From Pyrocephalus nanus (lineage: Eukaryota; Chordata; Aves; Passeriformes; Tyrannidae): DNA of 64,000 nt. The notes under the pieces were generated by a model. That model was not told where the DNA came from, did not search any database, and was given only the letters and a program-made list of their open reading frames with translations. The translations under genes and the position numbers were made by a program. This document shows, piece after piece, positions 24,601-36,458 of this stretch; the first letter of the stretch is position 1; each line of letters begins with the position of its first letter. The stretch spans positions 2,405,501 to 2,469,500 of the forward strand of contig CM076268.1 in the NCBI GenBank assembly GCA_038380795.1. The letters are read 5' to 3'.

Positions 24601-25134
24601 AATTCTTAACTGTTTGCAAATTGCTTAACTTCTAAGATAAAAGAAAAGTCCCCTTTGGTAGCTCTTGAGTACAGTGGGACACACATATTTCAAGTTACTG
24701 ATGCACCTACATCTTTGCATGACTGCATTTTCTTTTTTTTTTTAAAGTATCATCAATCACATGCAGCAATTACTCCTGGAAAAATTACTCTTTCTGCCCT
24801 AAACTCTACATGAACTGTGAGGAACTCGAATTTTCCTCCATGCTTTGTCATTTGCATGCTTTGCTTTAAATATGAATGACTTTTTCCCTTATATCGAGCT
24901 GGGTCAGATTACAAACAAAAGAGATCAAGTCCCCCCCAAAAAGTTACTTTCTTGTGTTTAAAAATAAAAAATTTTAGGGTCATAGCTTTCTGTTGACTGT
25001 ATTAAATGGGTTGTCTGAAAATACATGCTCCCTGCAGGTAATTATTGATTTAATGCAGATTGGGTTTTACTCTGGGGAATTATCTTCAGCATGTGGTGTA
25101 ATTTCCCTGTAGTGCTATTCCCTTTAAAAAGAGT

Positions 25135-25390
25135 GGGAGATAATGGGACTAGGTGTGACCTTAAGAGGTCATCTAGTCCATCCTTTTGCCCTAAAGCAGG
25201 ATCAGCTGTGCTTAAGGCATTCCCAACAGATGTTTGTCTAACCCCAGCATGCCTTGCAGACGGAAAAGCAAGATTGCAAAAAAATGAAAAGGAAGATGCA
25301 GGATCCCCTCCCTGTATGGTTTTCCTTGTTAGTTACTTCAGAAGGAGAAACATAAATGGAGAAATCCAAACAGGTCAGTCTGGGCCAATC
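25135..25390 (-). mobile_element. Old CR1-like LINE fragment
   Basis: The stretch AAGAGGTCATCTAGTCCATC followed by CCTAAAGCAGGATCAGCTGT and ACAGATGTTTGTCTAACCCC is typical of diverged avian and reptilian CR1/L3-related 3' UTRs on the minus strand. The ends are uncertain and the copy is clearly old. Confidence 0.6.
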
Positions 25391-27462
25391 CTATTACAGT
25401 TGAAAAACTCAGACTTCCAATTCTGTGTTATGTCCTGAATAAAACACTGAGGGAAGCTGCAGCAGCACAGATGATCACTCTAAAAGTGGGAGTGTAACTT
25501 GCTGTCACAGCATGTGCCAGCACTGTCATTTTGATCCTGTTCAGCATACATTAATTACAAACTTGTCCCAATTCCTTCATCTGCTCTTGAGTAAAATGAA
25601 CAAATTTTCAGCATTATTGAAAACCATGAAAAAATGGTTTTGATTGATGCATAATACTGAATCTCCCTTGAACCTGCTTAGTCACAGATTTATGGCTCTT
25701 GGCTCCTGACAGAGTTGCTGCCAGCATGGCAGTAGATACCTCATGGGCTTAGAAATTGCAGCCAAGAAAAGTTAACCACTTCAGACAGGTTTGGGACTGT
25801 TTGATATTTAATAGCTGCAAACAGAGGTCTGATGTAACGAAGATGAAGTGTGCAAAAATCTTAGAGAAATTTCAGTCAGGTGTAATCTGTAAAAATGCGA
25901 ATATATGATGATGTAAGGTCTGCATGGTGAACATTACCAACATTTTCCAACGCTGTTGACAGATGGGGTGAAAGATAAGTAAAGAATCAGAGATTAAAGA
26001 GAAACAATAAGAAGACATTGTAACTGTAGATGATGTTTTCCCCTTTTTCCAAAGCTCAGTTTCACAGAGGTTAGAGGGCTTCCCCCCTCAACCTCCACCT
26101 GTTTTTGTTGCCCTCCTGATCACCATGTCTCTGACAGGAGCGTGCTTCCAGGTTGAAGAACCTTGGGCACAAAGCTGCTAATGAACAATTTAATCAGGAA
26201 GAAGATAAACCTGCAACATGAGCAGAAAGCTACAAAAGCAACTGAGTCCCAATTTTCCACCCCTTCCCCCAACTCAGTGTTGAGGTTTCTGTCCCTCCTC
26301 TTCTAATTAGGCTTTCCTGAGTGCAAAATTAATGCCAATAATAAAATGCATTCCTTTCTTAGGGAAAGCCTCCTGGCATCTCCCTGCTGTTTGTTCATGC
26401 CCTGTCATGCCCCAGTGTGGTCAGTGATCCAGCAGATACTGCACATTGCACTTCCATCGCGGGTATTCCCAAGTTTTATATGGACAGGTGTTTTCAGTGT
26501 GCTGAGGAGAAGAAAAATTCCTCTGGGCAAAACCATTTTCTGAGAGTTTAAACGAAACATATTGGTGTTATAAATTAACTGTTCAAACTGATGCCAAGCA
26601 CTGGCGAAACTTTGTTGAAGCTATATCTGAATTGTATGTTATAGATATTTTACCTCAGATCTGAGTTTTAGCCTTAATACAGGCAAATTTCAATGGGTCT
26701 TTAAAGACTAGGTAATTTTCCACTGCAGTGACCCTGAAGAAGGTTTTTAGGACCTAAGACAGGCTCGTGTTCAGCTTTAGGTGCAGCTCTTTCCTATTGG
26801 GGCAGAATTCAGTATAAGGAGTGGGTTCAGCCCCACCTGGAATTTTGTGCAGGGTAACACAGCCCAAGAGGCCATGGTTGTATAAACACAGACCTGAATC
26901 ACAGGAACATGAGAGCTGGTCACTGACTCACTTCTCCATCAGGTATTTCATCTGTAAAACTTGGGCAGAGAGGCTTCCCAGGTTTCTGGAGATTACTGAA
27001 AATCCAATCTACGCTTGCTTTTACAGAAGGTGTTTTAAGCATCTTTTATAGCTCCAATCTATGAAATGTAACCTGTTACTGTTAAGCTGCAGTGATGGGC
27101 TCACAGTGAGCCACCTCCCCCTGTGCAGCCCTGGAACTGGAGCTCACTGTCATCACATTTGAGTGCCCAGCATTTGGCAATGTGTATCTTGCTTTGGGTG
27201 GGATTTATTATTTCATTTTAAGTAAATGCTGCCCCTTGCTCCTAGGTACAATTCCACACTCAGTTTTGGATTGATATTACACTCCATATTCCCTAAGGGG
27301 GTGAAAATATGCCCAGGCATGGAAGGTGAGGGAGAGAACGAGGCCAAGCTATTTCATCACCAGCAAACAAACCTCAGTGCACGTGAAAAGTGTTTAAAGT
27401 AACTTCTCCTTCTCGCAGTTGGTCACCTCTGGTTCCATTTTCCCTATCTTATCTGTAATGGG

Positions 27463-27464
<2 letters not shown>

Positions 27465-27528
<64 letters not shown>
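27465..27528. repeat. (GA)32 microsatellite
   Basis: There are 64 bases of uninterrupted GA dinucleotides. The tract lies 645 bases before the giant exon's acceptor. A pure tract of this length is likely to be polymorphic. In RNA it would form a long (GA)n purine run; in DNA it is a homopurine-homopyrimidine mirror repeat able to form H-DNA. Confidence 0.99.
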
Positions 27529-27530
<2 letters not shown>

Positions 27531-27882
27531 ATGCCAAGGGTCACAGCTTACATGCACTGAAATCAAACCCTGCAATTAAATGACCTCATAGGGTGTGTAG
27601 CATCGCAGGGCAGCATCCTGCATTTGGCAGACCTTTGACCTTGTGGGGAGAATCAACCCTGCTGATCAGCTGGAGAAAACATTCAACAGATGGGCCCTTC
27701 CTAATCTTCTGCTGCACACCCGAGCACAGCCAGATAACAGCAGCTACTGTGGATTGCTCGGCCTTCAGCTCTGTGCAGAGCAGGCTCTTAGGAGCAGGAA
27801 CAAAAAGCCTTTCATTGAGATACTGGGGGTTTTCCCAGTTGTTTGGGTTTTTTTCCCAGTTTTTCCCATGTCGCTCTCTTAG

Positions 27883-27957
27883 TGTGTTGGATGTGTGTCC
27901 CCTCTCCTCACACTCACCTAAGATTTTGGAATGGTTAAAATGCATGGTTGCTCTCAG
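27883..27957 (+). other. Candidate phase-compatible cassette exon of TACC2
   Basis: A strong polypyrimidine tract ends in TCGCTCTCTTAG at 27882, and a consensus donor CTCTCAG|GTAAGA follows at 27957/27958. The 75 bases between are open in the TACC2 frame. Entering in phase 2 they complete a Ser codon, then read VLDVCPLSSHSPKILEWLKC and onward, and leave in phase 2. The length is a multiple of three. I do not recognise the peptide, which is more hydrophobic than the rest of the protein. It could equally be a chance pair of splice sites. Confidence 0.3.
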
Positions 27958-28172
27958 GTAAGACTGGGGAAATACTTCCCAGAGTAATGAGCATTTAAAT
28001 CACTGTGTCTGATGGTTTAACTCCTGAAAGCAGATTATCAGCTTCACAGTGCATGCAGTGCATGGCTTTGAAACATCAGTGGCACAAGCTGGTTTTACTC
28101 TTTGCTTCATTCGCTTCGTGTTCTTTGCTTCCTTATTGACATGAAACAAATAAACGTTTCCATTGTTGGCAG

Positions 28173-31100
28173 CGCCGGTAATGAAGGCATCAGCAGCTAC
28201 GGTGCTGAAGAGCTATCCCACCCAAATTCAAGCACGGTGTCTTCAGAGGTGACAGGACAGAACACTGTCTTGCAAGAGCAAGGAGGACAAGCAGATTCTA
28301 ATTTCTTGAAGCACTCTGCCGAAGCAGGAGGCACAAACCTGCCCATCTTGGTGCCTCCCGCAGTCGGGGCCAAAGAACACATCTCAGTAGATCTCACAAG
28401 CAGCAGTGACAAGTTACCCACCTCAGATTGCAACAGAGCACTGCCATGGCCAGGTTCAGTGAGTGACAAAGAAGAGGGATTAGCACATGCTGAATCTGCA
28501 GACAGAGGGCTGAAATGTGATGATATTGCTGCCTCCTGCACCAAAACCAGCACGAATGAGCCCAGAATTCCCAGCCTGGAGCCCAGCCCTGCCGCTGCAA
28601 TCACAGAAATGCAAGGTGTCACACAAATGAGTCCGAGTGAATTAGGATCTCTCCATCAGAGGGAACAGCTGGGTGGCATGAGGGGGCCACATGTCAGCAC
28701 GTTTCCCCGGGGTAAAGCAGCAGGAGATTATTTTACTGCTCAGGAGGCCGAGCAGGAGCGAGGAGTTTTGGAAGTAGGTCAGCTGCAGGCAGTAATGCAG
28801 CAAGGTAGACAGGACACAGATGGTGGAGAGGGTCTGCTAATGAAAAAGGAAACCTTAATCCTAAATTATCCAGCAACAGGAGGCTCAGACAGTGAAAAAT
28901 TTGGAGCAATTGTGAATGCTCAGGGCTGGGCTGAGATGAGTGAAGTCTGTAATCTACAGATGGAGGTTGGAGCAACAGCTACAGGGAATGAGGCAAATCC
29001 AGCTCTATCTGTAAGCAAAAGGAAGCAATCAGAAGCTTGTACTTTAATGTCAGAGTTGCCTTCTAACCCTCCAAATCTCTTCCTGGTACCAAAGCCTGAA
29101 GAGCCTTCAGGGGAACATGTGCCTGGAAATGACTCTCAAGATCCGCTGAGGAGCGCAACAGCAAAAACAGCCCCTGAAAAAAACAAACCCATTTTTCAAA
29201 GAGAGCTTCAAAAGGAGGATGAGCTTGTTAGTGCTGAGCATTTCAGTGTGCCTTTATCATTTAAGCAAGGGGAAGAAGAAAAATCAGCTGTCACAGCTGA
29301 AAGCCCAAAAGATGAAGCCAGTAGCAATGAAATTATAAAGGCTGATGATGTGTCTAGAGAAAGCACCACACTTTCTGAAACAGAAAGCATTAGCAGTCCC
29401 ACCAAGGAAAATTCACTGGTAGATAAAAGATTATTACTGGAAGAATCTGCATTAAGTACTTCTTTGAGCAGATCCACAGAGCTGTACCAAAAAGAAATTG
29501 AGTCGGATGTAACTGGAGAAAAAAATGGAATCAGAACAGAGGATACACAAATGTCAGAAACCAGTGAATTACCTGAGGGCTCAAGTGGGGCAGGAAGACA
29601 ACTGCTGAGATCTGTTAGTAACCACTACCAGGACACAGAAAATGCCCACTTGGAACACAATCCTGAGGAACTCAGCCTTTGTGAAAACCCTTCAACAGGT
29701 GACCCAGGGGAAAAAGGTGAGGAAAAGCCTCTGAATTTAGACAGTAGCTTGAAAACACTTGAAGGCAATTCACAGTCTCTTGGTTGTACACCTGAACAAC
29801 AAATGAGTGAAGAGAAAACAGCTGTTTCAGATGATCTGGAGAACAAGCTCGTGGCTTCACCACAGTTTGCAAGGGAGGAATGCCCACCGGGTTCTGATTG
29901 CTTTAACACTGAGCCAGAAGGCAAAACTTCAGACCAGCCAGGCTGTAACAGGGCTGAAAAGGTTTGTTTTGATGGTGAGCACAGTTCACTGCTTCTCCAC
30001 CCTGGGAACAATAATATTAAGCAGAGTAAGCAGGACGAATCCTGGGAAAAGGCTTTTGCTAGAGAAACTGCGTTGGAATGTGAATGCCAAGCTGAGAGGC
30101 AAGAAAAGCCTGAGAGCTCTGGCAAGTCAGGAGAAAGTGCAAAAATGCCCAAATTAAAACTTGATCTCCAGGGCTTAGACGAGTTGGCAGGGACTGTGGA
30201 TCCCATGGCTGTACAAACCGAGGAGGCCTCCCGGGCTCTGGAAACCGAAGCACAGAACAGTCACACCCCTGATGTGCCTCGCAGAGATCCAGAGCAGGAA
30301 CCTGCAGCTGCACCAAGCAGTGCTGGGGGTGGAAGGCAACAGGAGGAGAAGCACCAGCCTGCAGTGAGAAGTTTCACGGAGGACAAAGACTTGGAACTGG
30401 GAAGGGAACGCAAATCGGATGTGCCGGTGCAAGCTCAGCTGGCTGCAGAAAGTCACAGAAATGTGCAGAGGGCTCGCTCAGAACCCCCTGAAGCTGCAGC
30501 TGGTGCTTCAGGACTTGCTGCTCAGCAAGTGCACGTGGAGGAAGGCGGTGGCAGCCACATCCCTGCAAACAACTGCTCCTGTGAGAGCGACACGTGCGGC
30601 TCTTCAGAGGCCCTGGAGCTGCAGGAAAATGCAGGTGATCCAACTGCTCTTCCCCAAGCACAGCAAGTGGAGCAGTCAATGTCTGTGGCTGCTGTCTCTG
30701 GCTGGGGTTCAAACACAGGACTTGAACAACAGAAGCACCAGAGCAGCGTGACAGCTGTCACAGGGGCAGATGATCAGGAACACAAAGGAAGGGCACTACA
30801 ACCTGAATGGCCATTGGATGTCAATAATCACATCAGCATACCACAAATGCCTCTGAACGTTTCAAATAACCTTAATAAAGGATCTTCTGTGCCGGGTCCA
30901 GCCCTGCCCAGATGTGACTCGGACAGGGCAAAAGAACAGGACAAGGATAACAGCAGTGCTGAGGGTGTGTGCAGCAGGGAGCAGCAGCAAAGCAGTCCTG
31001 GTGCCACCACGCTTAATTGGCAAGGTTGCAACCAGCAAAACAAAAGCCATCCCAAGGCAGAGGAAAACTGCTGCAGTGAGCAAAACTCAGACAAGCCCGA

Positions 31101-33845
31101 GCAGGGTGATAATTCTTTGATCTCGGCTAGACAGCATGAAGCAGCATGTCAGAGCAACGCATTTTGTAAAGAATCTGACAAGAATGAACAGCCAGGCAGG
31201 AGAGAGGATAATACTGGTGAGAGCTGTGCTGCTGCTGTAAACACTCTTCCAGGGACTCAGGATTCAGCAAGTGCCACTAACATGTCACAGGCTTTGCCAA
31301 GCAATACAGAAATAGCACATACTTCTGATAATTCTGAGAAAAATGATCCTCAAATATCTCATCCAGAAACTCAGAGGAAAACACCATTAATGGCAAAAAA
31401 CTTGGAAAATATTCTGACTGCTGATGGGGAAATCATCCAGAAAGATGGAAACACGGAGTTAAGTTGTGGGGGCACTGCTTCTGTGACAGAAACAAGCAAT
31501 ATGAAGCCTGACAAAAGTCCAGGGGCACAAGGATCTCCTTCACCATCACAGGCACAAGGGGAAGTAATTCCCACTGATACACTGCATAAATCCAGCTGCA
31601 TTCAAAAGACAGCAGAGCAGCCTGGTTATTGTCAAGCAGATGTTACACCCCTCTCTACCCAGACCTCTGTATTCAGCCACCCCAGCCAGCAACCTGGAAA
31701 CACCACAGACAAGGGTACTGGGGGGGAATCACTAAATAATGAGCTGGAAGTTGTAGCGTGTCAAAACACCTTAGAAGGTCCTCAGGTGTCAGCTCACCCT
31801 TCAGCTGGGGTAAGCACAGGTAAAACAGCAAACTCAGAAAACAGCTCTGTGGCAGGTGTGTGTGTGGGTGTAAAAGACTGTCCAGACCAAAGTTTTCAGG
31901 GTGATGGAGACAGAAGTTTCTCCCTGCCAGAGACTTTAAATGTAGGGCAGAGAACTGGAAACTTATCACAGTTCAGCTCTGAGAAGCTGAAGAAAGAGAT
32001 CTCTGCAATTAAATCCAAAACAACAAAAAGTGAGCTGAACTTCAAAGAGCAGCAAAGTGACAGTTCAGCAGAGTCTCTGTTAGCTCTCCCTACTCCAGAA
32101 GGGAAGCTACTGAGCCTTTCATCATCACAAGAAGGCTGTAATGAGGAAATTGCAACCAATATCTGCGTAGCTGACAAGCACGGTGAGATCTTAAGGAAAC
32201 CTGGGAATACAGAAAAAATGGAAGAGCTTTCAAAAGAGAATAATAACATAACCAGGGCAGACATCAGTATTTCTGATCAGTGTGCAGAGAACTCTGGAAG
32301 GGAGCATGAAGCTCTGACTTGCAGCTCTCTGGACATTGGCTCCAGCATCCCAGACTTCAGGCAGCACATCAGCCAGATATTTAAGAAAACTGTCCACAGC
32401 ACGCTGAGTGCTGAATTACCCCAACTTTTGCCTGAAAACCATGCAGGCTCCAAGCAGAGTCCAGTGGCCAAGGATACAGCAGAACTCTGTGGTGCTGAGA
32501 ACTTTTCAGAACCAAACGAGGCGGGCAAAGGAGCTCCCGAGGGCGCCTCAGAAGCAGAGGGGCAAGAGTTATCTTTAGCCACTGAGGCTTCCTGCAAAGC
32601 TGCCCAGGGCAAATCTCTGCAGCGAGGAAACACCGTGGCAGAGCTGCCACCAGCAAGTCTCCAGGACACTGAGGCAAACAGGCAGCCCAGTAGCCGTTCA
32701 GTGGTGGTCCCCAGCTCGGATGGAGCTACACCTGCTGAATGTGCGGTGGGAAATCTGCACAAGCCAGACAAGCCCCCTGAGAGCAGTGAGATGGAAGGAG
32801 AGGAAGGCGTGTGTGCTGGTGGCGTCGATCCTGACTCGCTAATAAGCTTAGAGATAAAGAAGCAAGGACCGGCTTGGTTTGATGGGGCAGCAGCTGAGAA
32901 CTTCCCTGCGTATTCCGACAGCCGGCAACAACCCACCGGAGCTGCTGTCTCTGCCGGCGATGCACGGCACGGGGACGTAGGAGATGCTGCTGCCACACAG
33001 GGAAATCACTTGATTACGGGGTGTGATGCAGCACCAGTGCCATCTGAAGAGGATGTAAGCCTCGCTTCTGATCGGTTCCAGGATCCCCAGCCAAATGAAC
33101 AGGAGGGAAGTGAGTCCGGCGATCCAGGCGCTGCCAGGAGCATCTCTGACATGGCCGCTTCAACCCTTGTCCCGGGAGGATCCTACAGCCATGAAAAACT
33201 GTCAGACAGTTTTGATGTGTCCCCCGAGGGAAATGGGGGGACACACGTTCCCAACAGTTTCATTAAGTCTCAGGATGGCACCCAGGTGATGCAGGACGGT
33301 GCAGTGGCCAGGGAATGCTTGGAAACGTCTGAAAATTCGCGAGATGCACAGCAGGAAAGCAAAGTGACCACGCACGGGTTAATAGATTACTTAAAAAATG
33401 AAGTAAGCCAGGATGATTGCATGCAAGCTGACTCTAAACTAGGATCTAGCAGCATGACTGAGGGAGATGTTAAAGAGAACAGTGACACAGTGTTAGGCAC
33501 GGCAGAGGCAGGTGAGGAAAAAACTGGAGACGTCCCTGAAACAGGTACTGCAAGGATGTTAGTCACTGGGGAAGACAACACAGCCATAAACACCAGCACT
33601 GGAGAGCAGGAGGCAGACCTGTACAAAAATCACCCTCCAACCCTCCCTGTGATAGAGCAGGGTGAGCCTTCTGCACGTGCAGATCTCGCTGTTGCTGAAA
33701 ATCAGCCGAGCAAGATGAATTCAGAACGGGAGAGCTCACTTCGGGATGCCAAAGGAAAGCTATCACCGCTTGCATTAACTGAGCCTAAGAGCCTTGACCT
33801 CAGTGAACTTCAGGACATGGCTGTGGCAGGATTACCTCCTGAAAG
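28173..33845 (+). CDS. TACC2: TACC2 giant coding exon (residues 71-1960 plus split codons)
   Basis: One 5,673-nt exon is open in a single frame. The acceptor TTGTTGGCAG|C supplies the third base of a Ser codon begun by exon 2, and the donor GAAAG|GTATTT leaves two bases. The protein is acidic, rich in Ser, Glu, Gln, Gly and Asn, lacks hydrophobic segments and is probably disordered. Long-form human TACC2 also has one very large exon of roughly 5 kb at this place. The clearest homology is at residues 1463-1473 (32350-32382), PDFRQHISQIF, against human PDFREHIAKIF. Two KEN motifs occur, at 481-483 and 1424-1426, and an LPQLL motif at 1485-1489. The frame extends upstream to ATGs at 28102 and 28141, but these lie in the intron before the acceptor. 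If the donor is not used, translation ends four codons later at 33858. The C-terminal TACC coiled coil is not here. Identity is confident; most of the exon has no assigned function. Confidence 0.93.
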
Positions 33846-34495
33846 GTATTTACTTTGAATTACTGTGTGAAATGGTTGTCAGGGCCCCAGGGGTGGATAA
33901 AGGTACAATTTTCAAGGCAGGTACCCGTTGTCTGGGCAGGATGGGAGGGCACTTACTGTGTTCTTTAAAAGTATCTTAAATATATGTTGCTTCTAAATGT
34001 AGACTACGTGGAAAAAATAATTTGTAAGGACAGAGAGGTCCTAAAAGCCGAGGAGCACAGCTCTTACCTGTTCCATCTGCTGGCCCAGATTCCTGCCCTT
34101 ACCTTTGTGGATTTGCTTACACTTCCAGCGTTCACACCTCGTAGCCTAAAGTTAGGCATACAAATAGCACTTCCTAGCCTTAAGTTAGTAGAGTTTTGCC
34201 AAAGTTTTGGTGACCCAGTTAAATGAGACCTGCAGCGTTCACATGGAGCGCAGTGTTTAAAAATGAGCCTGTGGAGTAACCCAATTACTCACTCTGTGAG
34301 TTGTCTGGGCCTCCCTCTTATCCTGCTGTACAATATAATTGCACTGACAGTGCCTTTGATCACTGCGTTATTCAGCCTTTCCAATGGCACGGAGTTGTTT
34401 CAGATGTGAGTTCTTCTGAGCTGGGACTTGTGGAGCCTCAGAGTTGTTTTTCATTTTATGTTTATTTGTTTTCCAAACCTAGCAGTAACTGCTTT

Positions 34496-34501
34496 AATAA
34501 A
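34496..34501 (+). terminator. TACC2: Candidate intronic poly(A) signal after the giant exon
   Basis: AATAAA lies 651 bases past the giant exon's donor. A T20 run at 34514-34533 could serve as the U-rich downstream element. If the donor at 33845 is not used, the reading frame stops at 33856-33858, and this signal would close a transcript with a 3' UTR of about 650 bases. The motif is seen; its use is inference. Confidence 0.35.
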
Positions 34502-36421
34502 GTTAAGATTCCCTTTTTTTTTTTTTTTTTTTTAAACGAGCTTCTACTTTGCTATCTGAATTCTTAGTTCGATGTGCAGTTAATTCAAAATAATTAAGAT
34601 CTTAGATGAGGTGCTTTCCTTCCATCTGTTGCCTTGATCCAGTCCTGTCACTGCTTCCTCTGTAACCTCAGTAACTTCCTTGCACTCTGTCCCTCTCCTT
34701 CCCATACCAGAGGAGGCACCAACAGCAGCAAAAGCTGAGACAACAGCAGAGAGAAGGGTACAGGGAACAGCTAAACTACATCAGGCAGTATCAATGAATG
34801 GTCTGCAGGGATGGAATCTTTCTAAGTAATACCAAAAACTGAATAAGGAGGGAGAATATTTCAGTGCCACATTCCTTCAAGGTCAGGGTGATAAAACCAT
34901 ACCTTAAGTGGAAATAGCTGAAGCATTTCTGTTGTTGGGAGAAGGTGGGGGAGTTCTTCCTGCTGTATGTGAGTTAGGGATGGAGGCTGACTGGGATCTA
35001 ATTGTGTGAGCAGAATGTACATTGGAAGAATATTGGAAGTGTTGGAAACCTGGGCAGCTGTCTGACTTTTCTCTTTAAGGATCTGCTTATAAAAGGACAA
35101 GGAAATTAGACCCCATTATTCCTCTCTAGCTCCTTTCCTTTCTGTTTGTTCCCCTTCATGGGATGGGAAGCTTCACAGTGGGTAGCTTCGAAATTCCCAA
35201 ATGAATTGCTGGCATGGCCTGGCTCAGGAGCCACGAGGGCCCACGGGCAGTGCATGCACATTTATCTGTTTGGGCATGTGTCCCCCATCAGGGCGGGCAC
35301 CACACTTTGGATAAATACCTGTGGTGAGCAGGGCAGGGTTCTTCAAACAGCTGCTGACAGTTCATGGAGTGGTTGCTTCATACTTGCATATGCTTCAGGA
35401 ATTCTTTATCACCTGTTTTTCCAGCGTGAGTGTTGGTATCAGCAGGCAGCTGCTGCTTTTGGACTGTGACTGTGTCCCAAAGGCTGAAGCACTGGGGACT
35501 CTCAGAGGTGCAGAGGAGACTCTGCTTTCATCAGGCTCGTTTCTTAGAGGAATATGCATTGATAACACAAAAGGGAAGCAGAAAGCATTAGTTGAGCTGG
35601 CTGGTCTGTCTTTATCAGGTCCCATACACTGACCACTCCAGTTTTCCTCTCAGATTAAAGTTGGATTTGTATCATTAAAAGCCAAGGTGTACTCCATATG
35701 CTGTGTGAGCTGCTGAGTGGTTTGCAGTGCTTTATTGCCCTGTCATCCTTACAGAGGATAAACTATTATAGACATGCAAAACAAGGTGCACGTTTCTAAG
35801 AGCTGACTGTGGGGATATGGACCTGATGGAAAGAACTCCAGGGATAGAGAATCCTACCCAGCTCTCAAAATATAGAGCAGTTAGAAGTATGTTGTATTTA
35901 GGGGAAGTAAATGGTTCTGAACTGGTTGCAGAAGAGGGTTCTGAATTATTTCAGCACTGTTTTCTTCCCCCTCCACTGCTCCTGTACAGCTTCATCTCTT
36001 CCATGATCCCTCGTGTTGAAACCGCACTGAACTGGGCATGAGGGGGGAAAGCTGTGTGATCTGACTCTTAAAGCCTTGTTAGGATTTCTTCCTGTAGAGA
36101 AAAGAGAGGAATTTCTTCAGTGGGAGGAGGGTGGTCTTGAGATGAACAGCAGACCCAAACACTGCCTGCAGCCATTCGTGCCCCCACCTCCCTTAGGAGC
36201 AGAACACTGGTCAGCTCATAAGGAGAGTCCTGAAGGCAGCAGGACAGCACCAATGACTTCCCTTCAGATCTTCAGTAAAAAGGACAATTATTTTTGTTGT
36301 GGAGGTTGTGGCTGAAGCATTAGCCCCTCCTTTCTTGGGAAAGTATTCCTGTGCTATTTGCAGACGCAGGGAAGGGTTGGATTTTGCCAACCCTGTCAGG
36401 ACTGAAAAGGAGTAAAAAAGC

Positions 36422-36425
<4 letters not shown>

Positions 36426-36457
<32 letters not shown>
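36426..36457. repeat. T32 homopolymer
   Basis: Thirty-two consecutive T bases lie within intron 3. No retroposon body is recognisable beside them on either strand. Such a run is prone to length variation and to sequencing error. Confidence 0.97.

Positions 36458-36458
<1 letters not shown>

Larger units (their letters stand above)
19403..28172 (+). other. TACC2: TACC2 intron 2 (about 8.8 kb)
   Basis: The intron runs from GTAAGA at 19403 to CATTGTTGGCAG, ending at 28172; a long pyrimidine-rich stretch and CTTATTGAC precede the acceptor. It contains two CR1 fragments close together (20124-20173 and 20382-20611), an older CR1-like fragment at 25135-25390, a CpG-containing patch with two YY1-type boxes at 21350-21660, A16 at 21119-21134, T18 at 21950-21967, (GA)32 at 27465-27528 and a candidate cassette exon at 27883-27957. 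Open frames on both strands at 22720-23320 match no family I recognise. Confidence 0.8.

Noticed and set aside
28102..28172. In-frame ATGs at 28102 and 28141 as the start of the 1,918-codon frame
   Set aside because: They lie in the intron before the acceptor at 28172. The frame simply stays open across the boundary, and splicing from exon 2 fits phase and homology better.
32277..32996. 239-codon antisense open frame inside the giant exon, and others such as 29625-30206
   Set aside because: They are shadows of the TACC2 frame: long only because the sense strand is constrained and Ser/Glu-rich. No homology or splice structure supports them.
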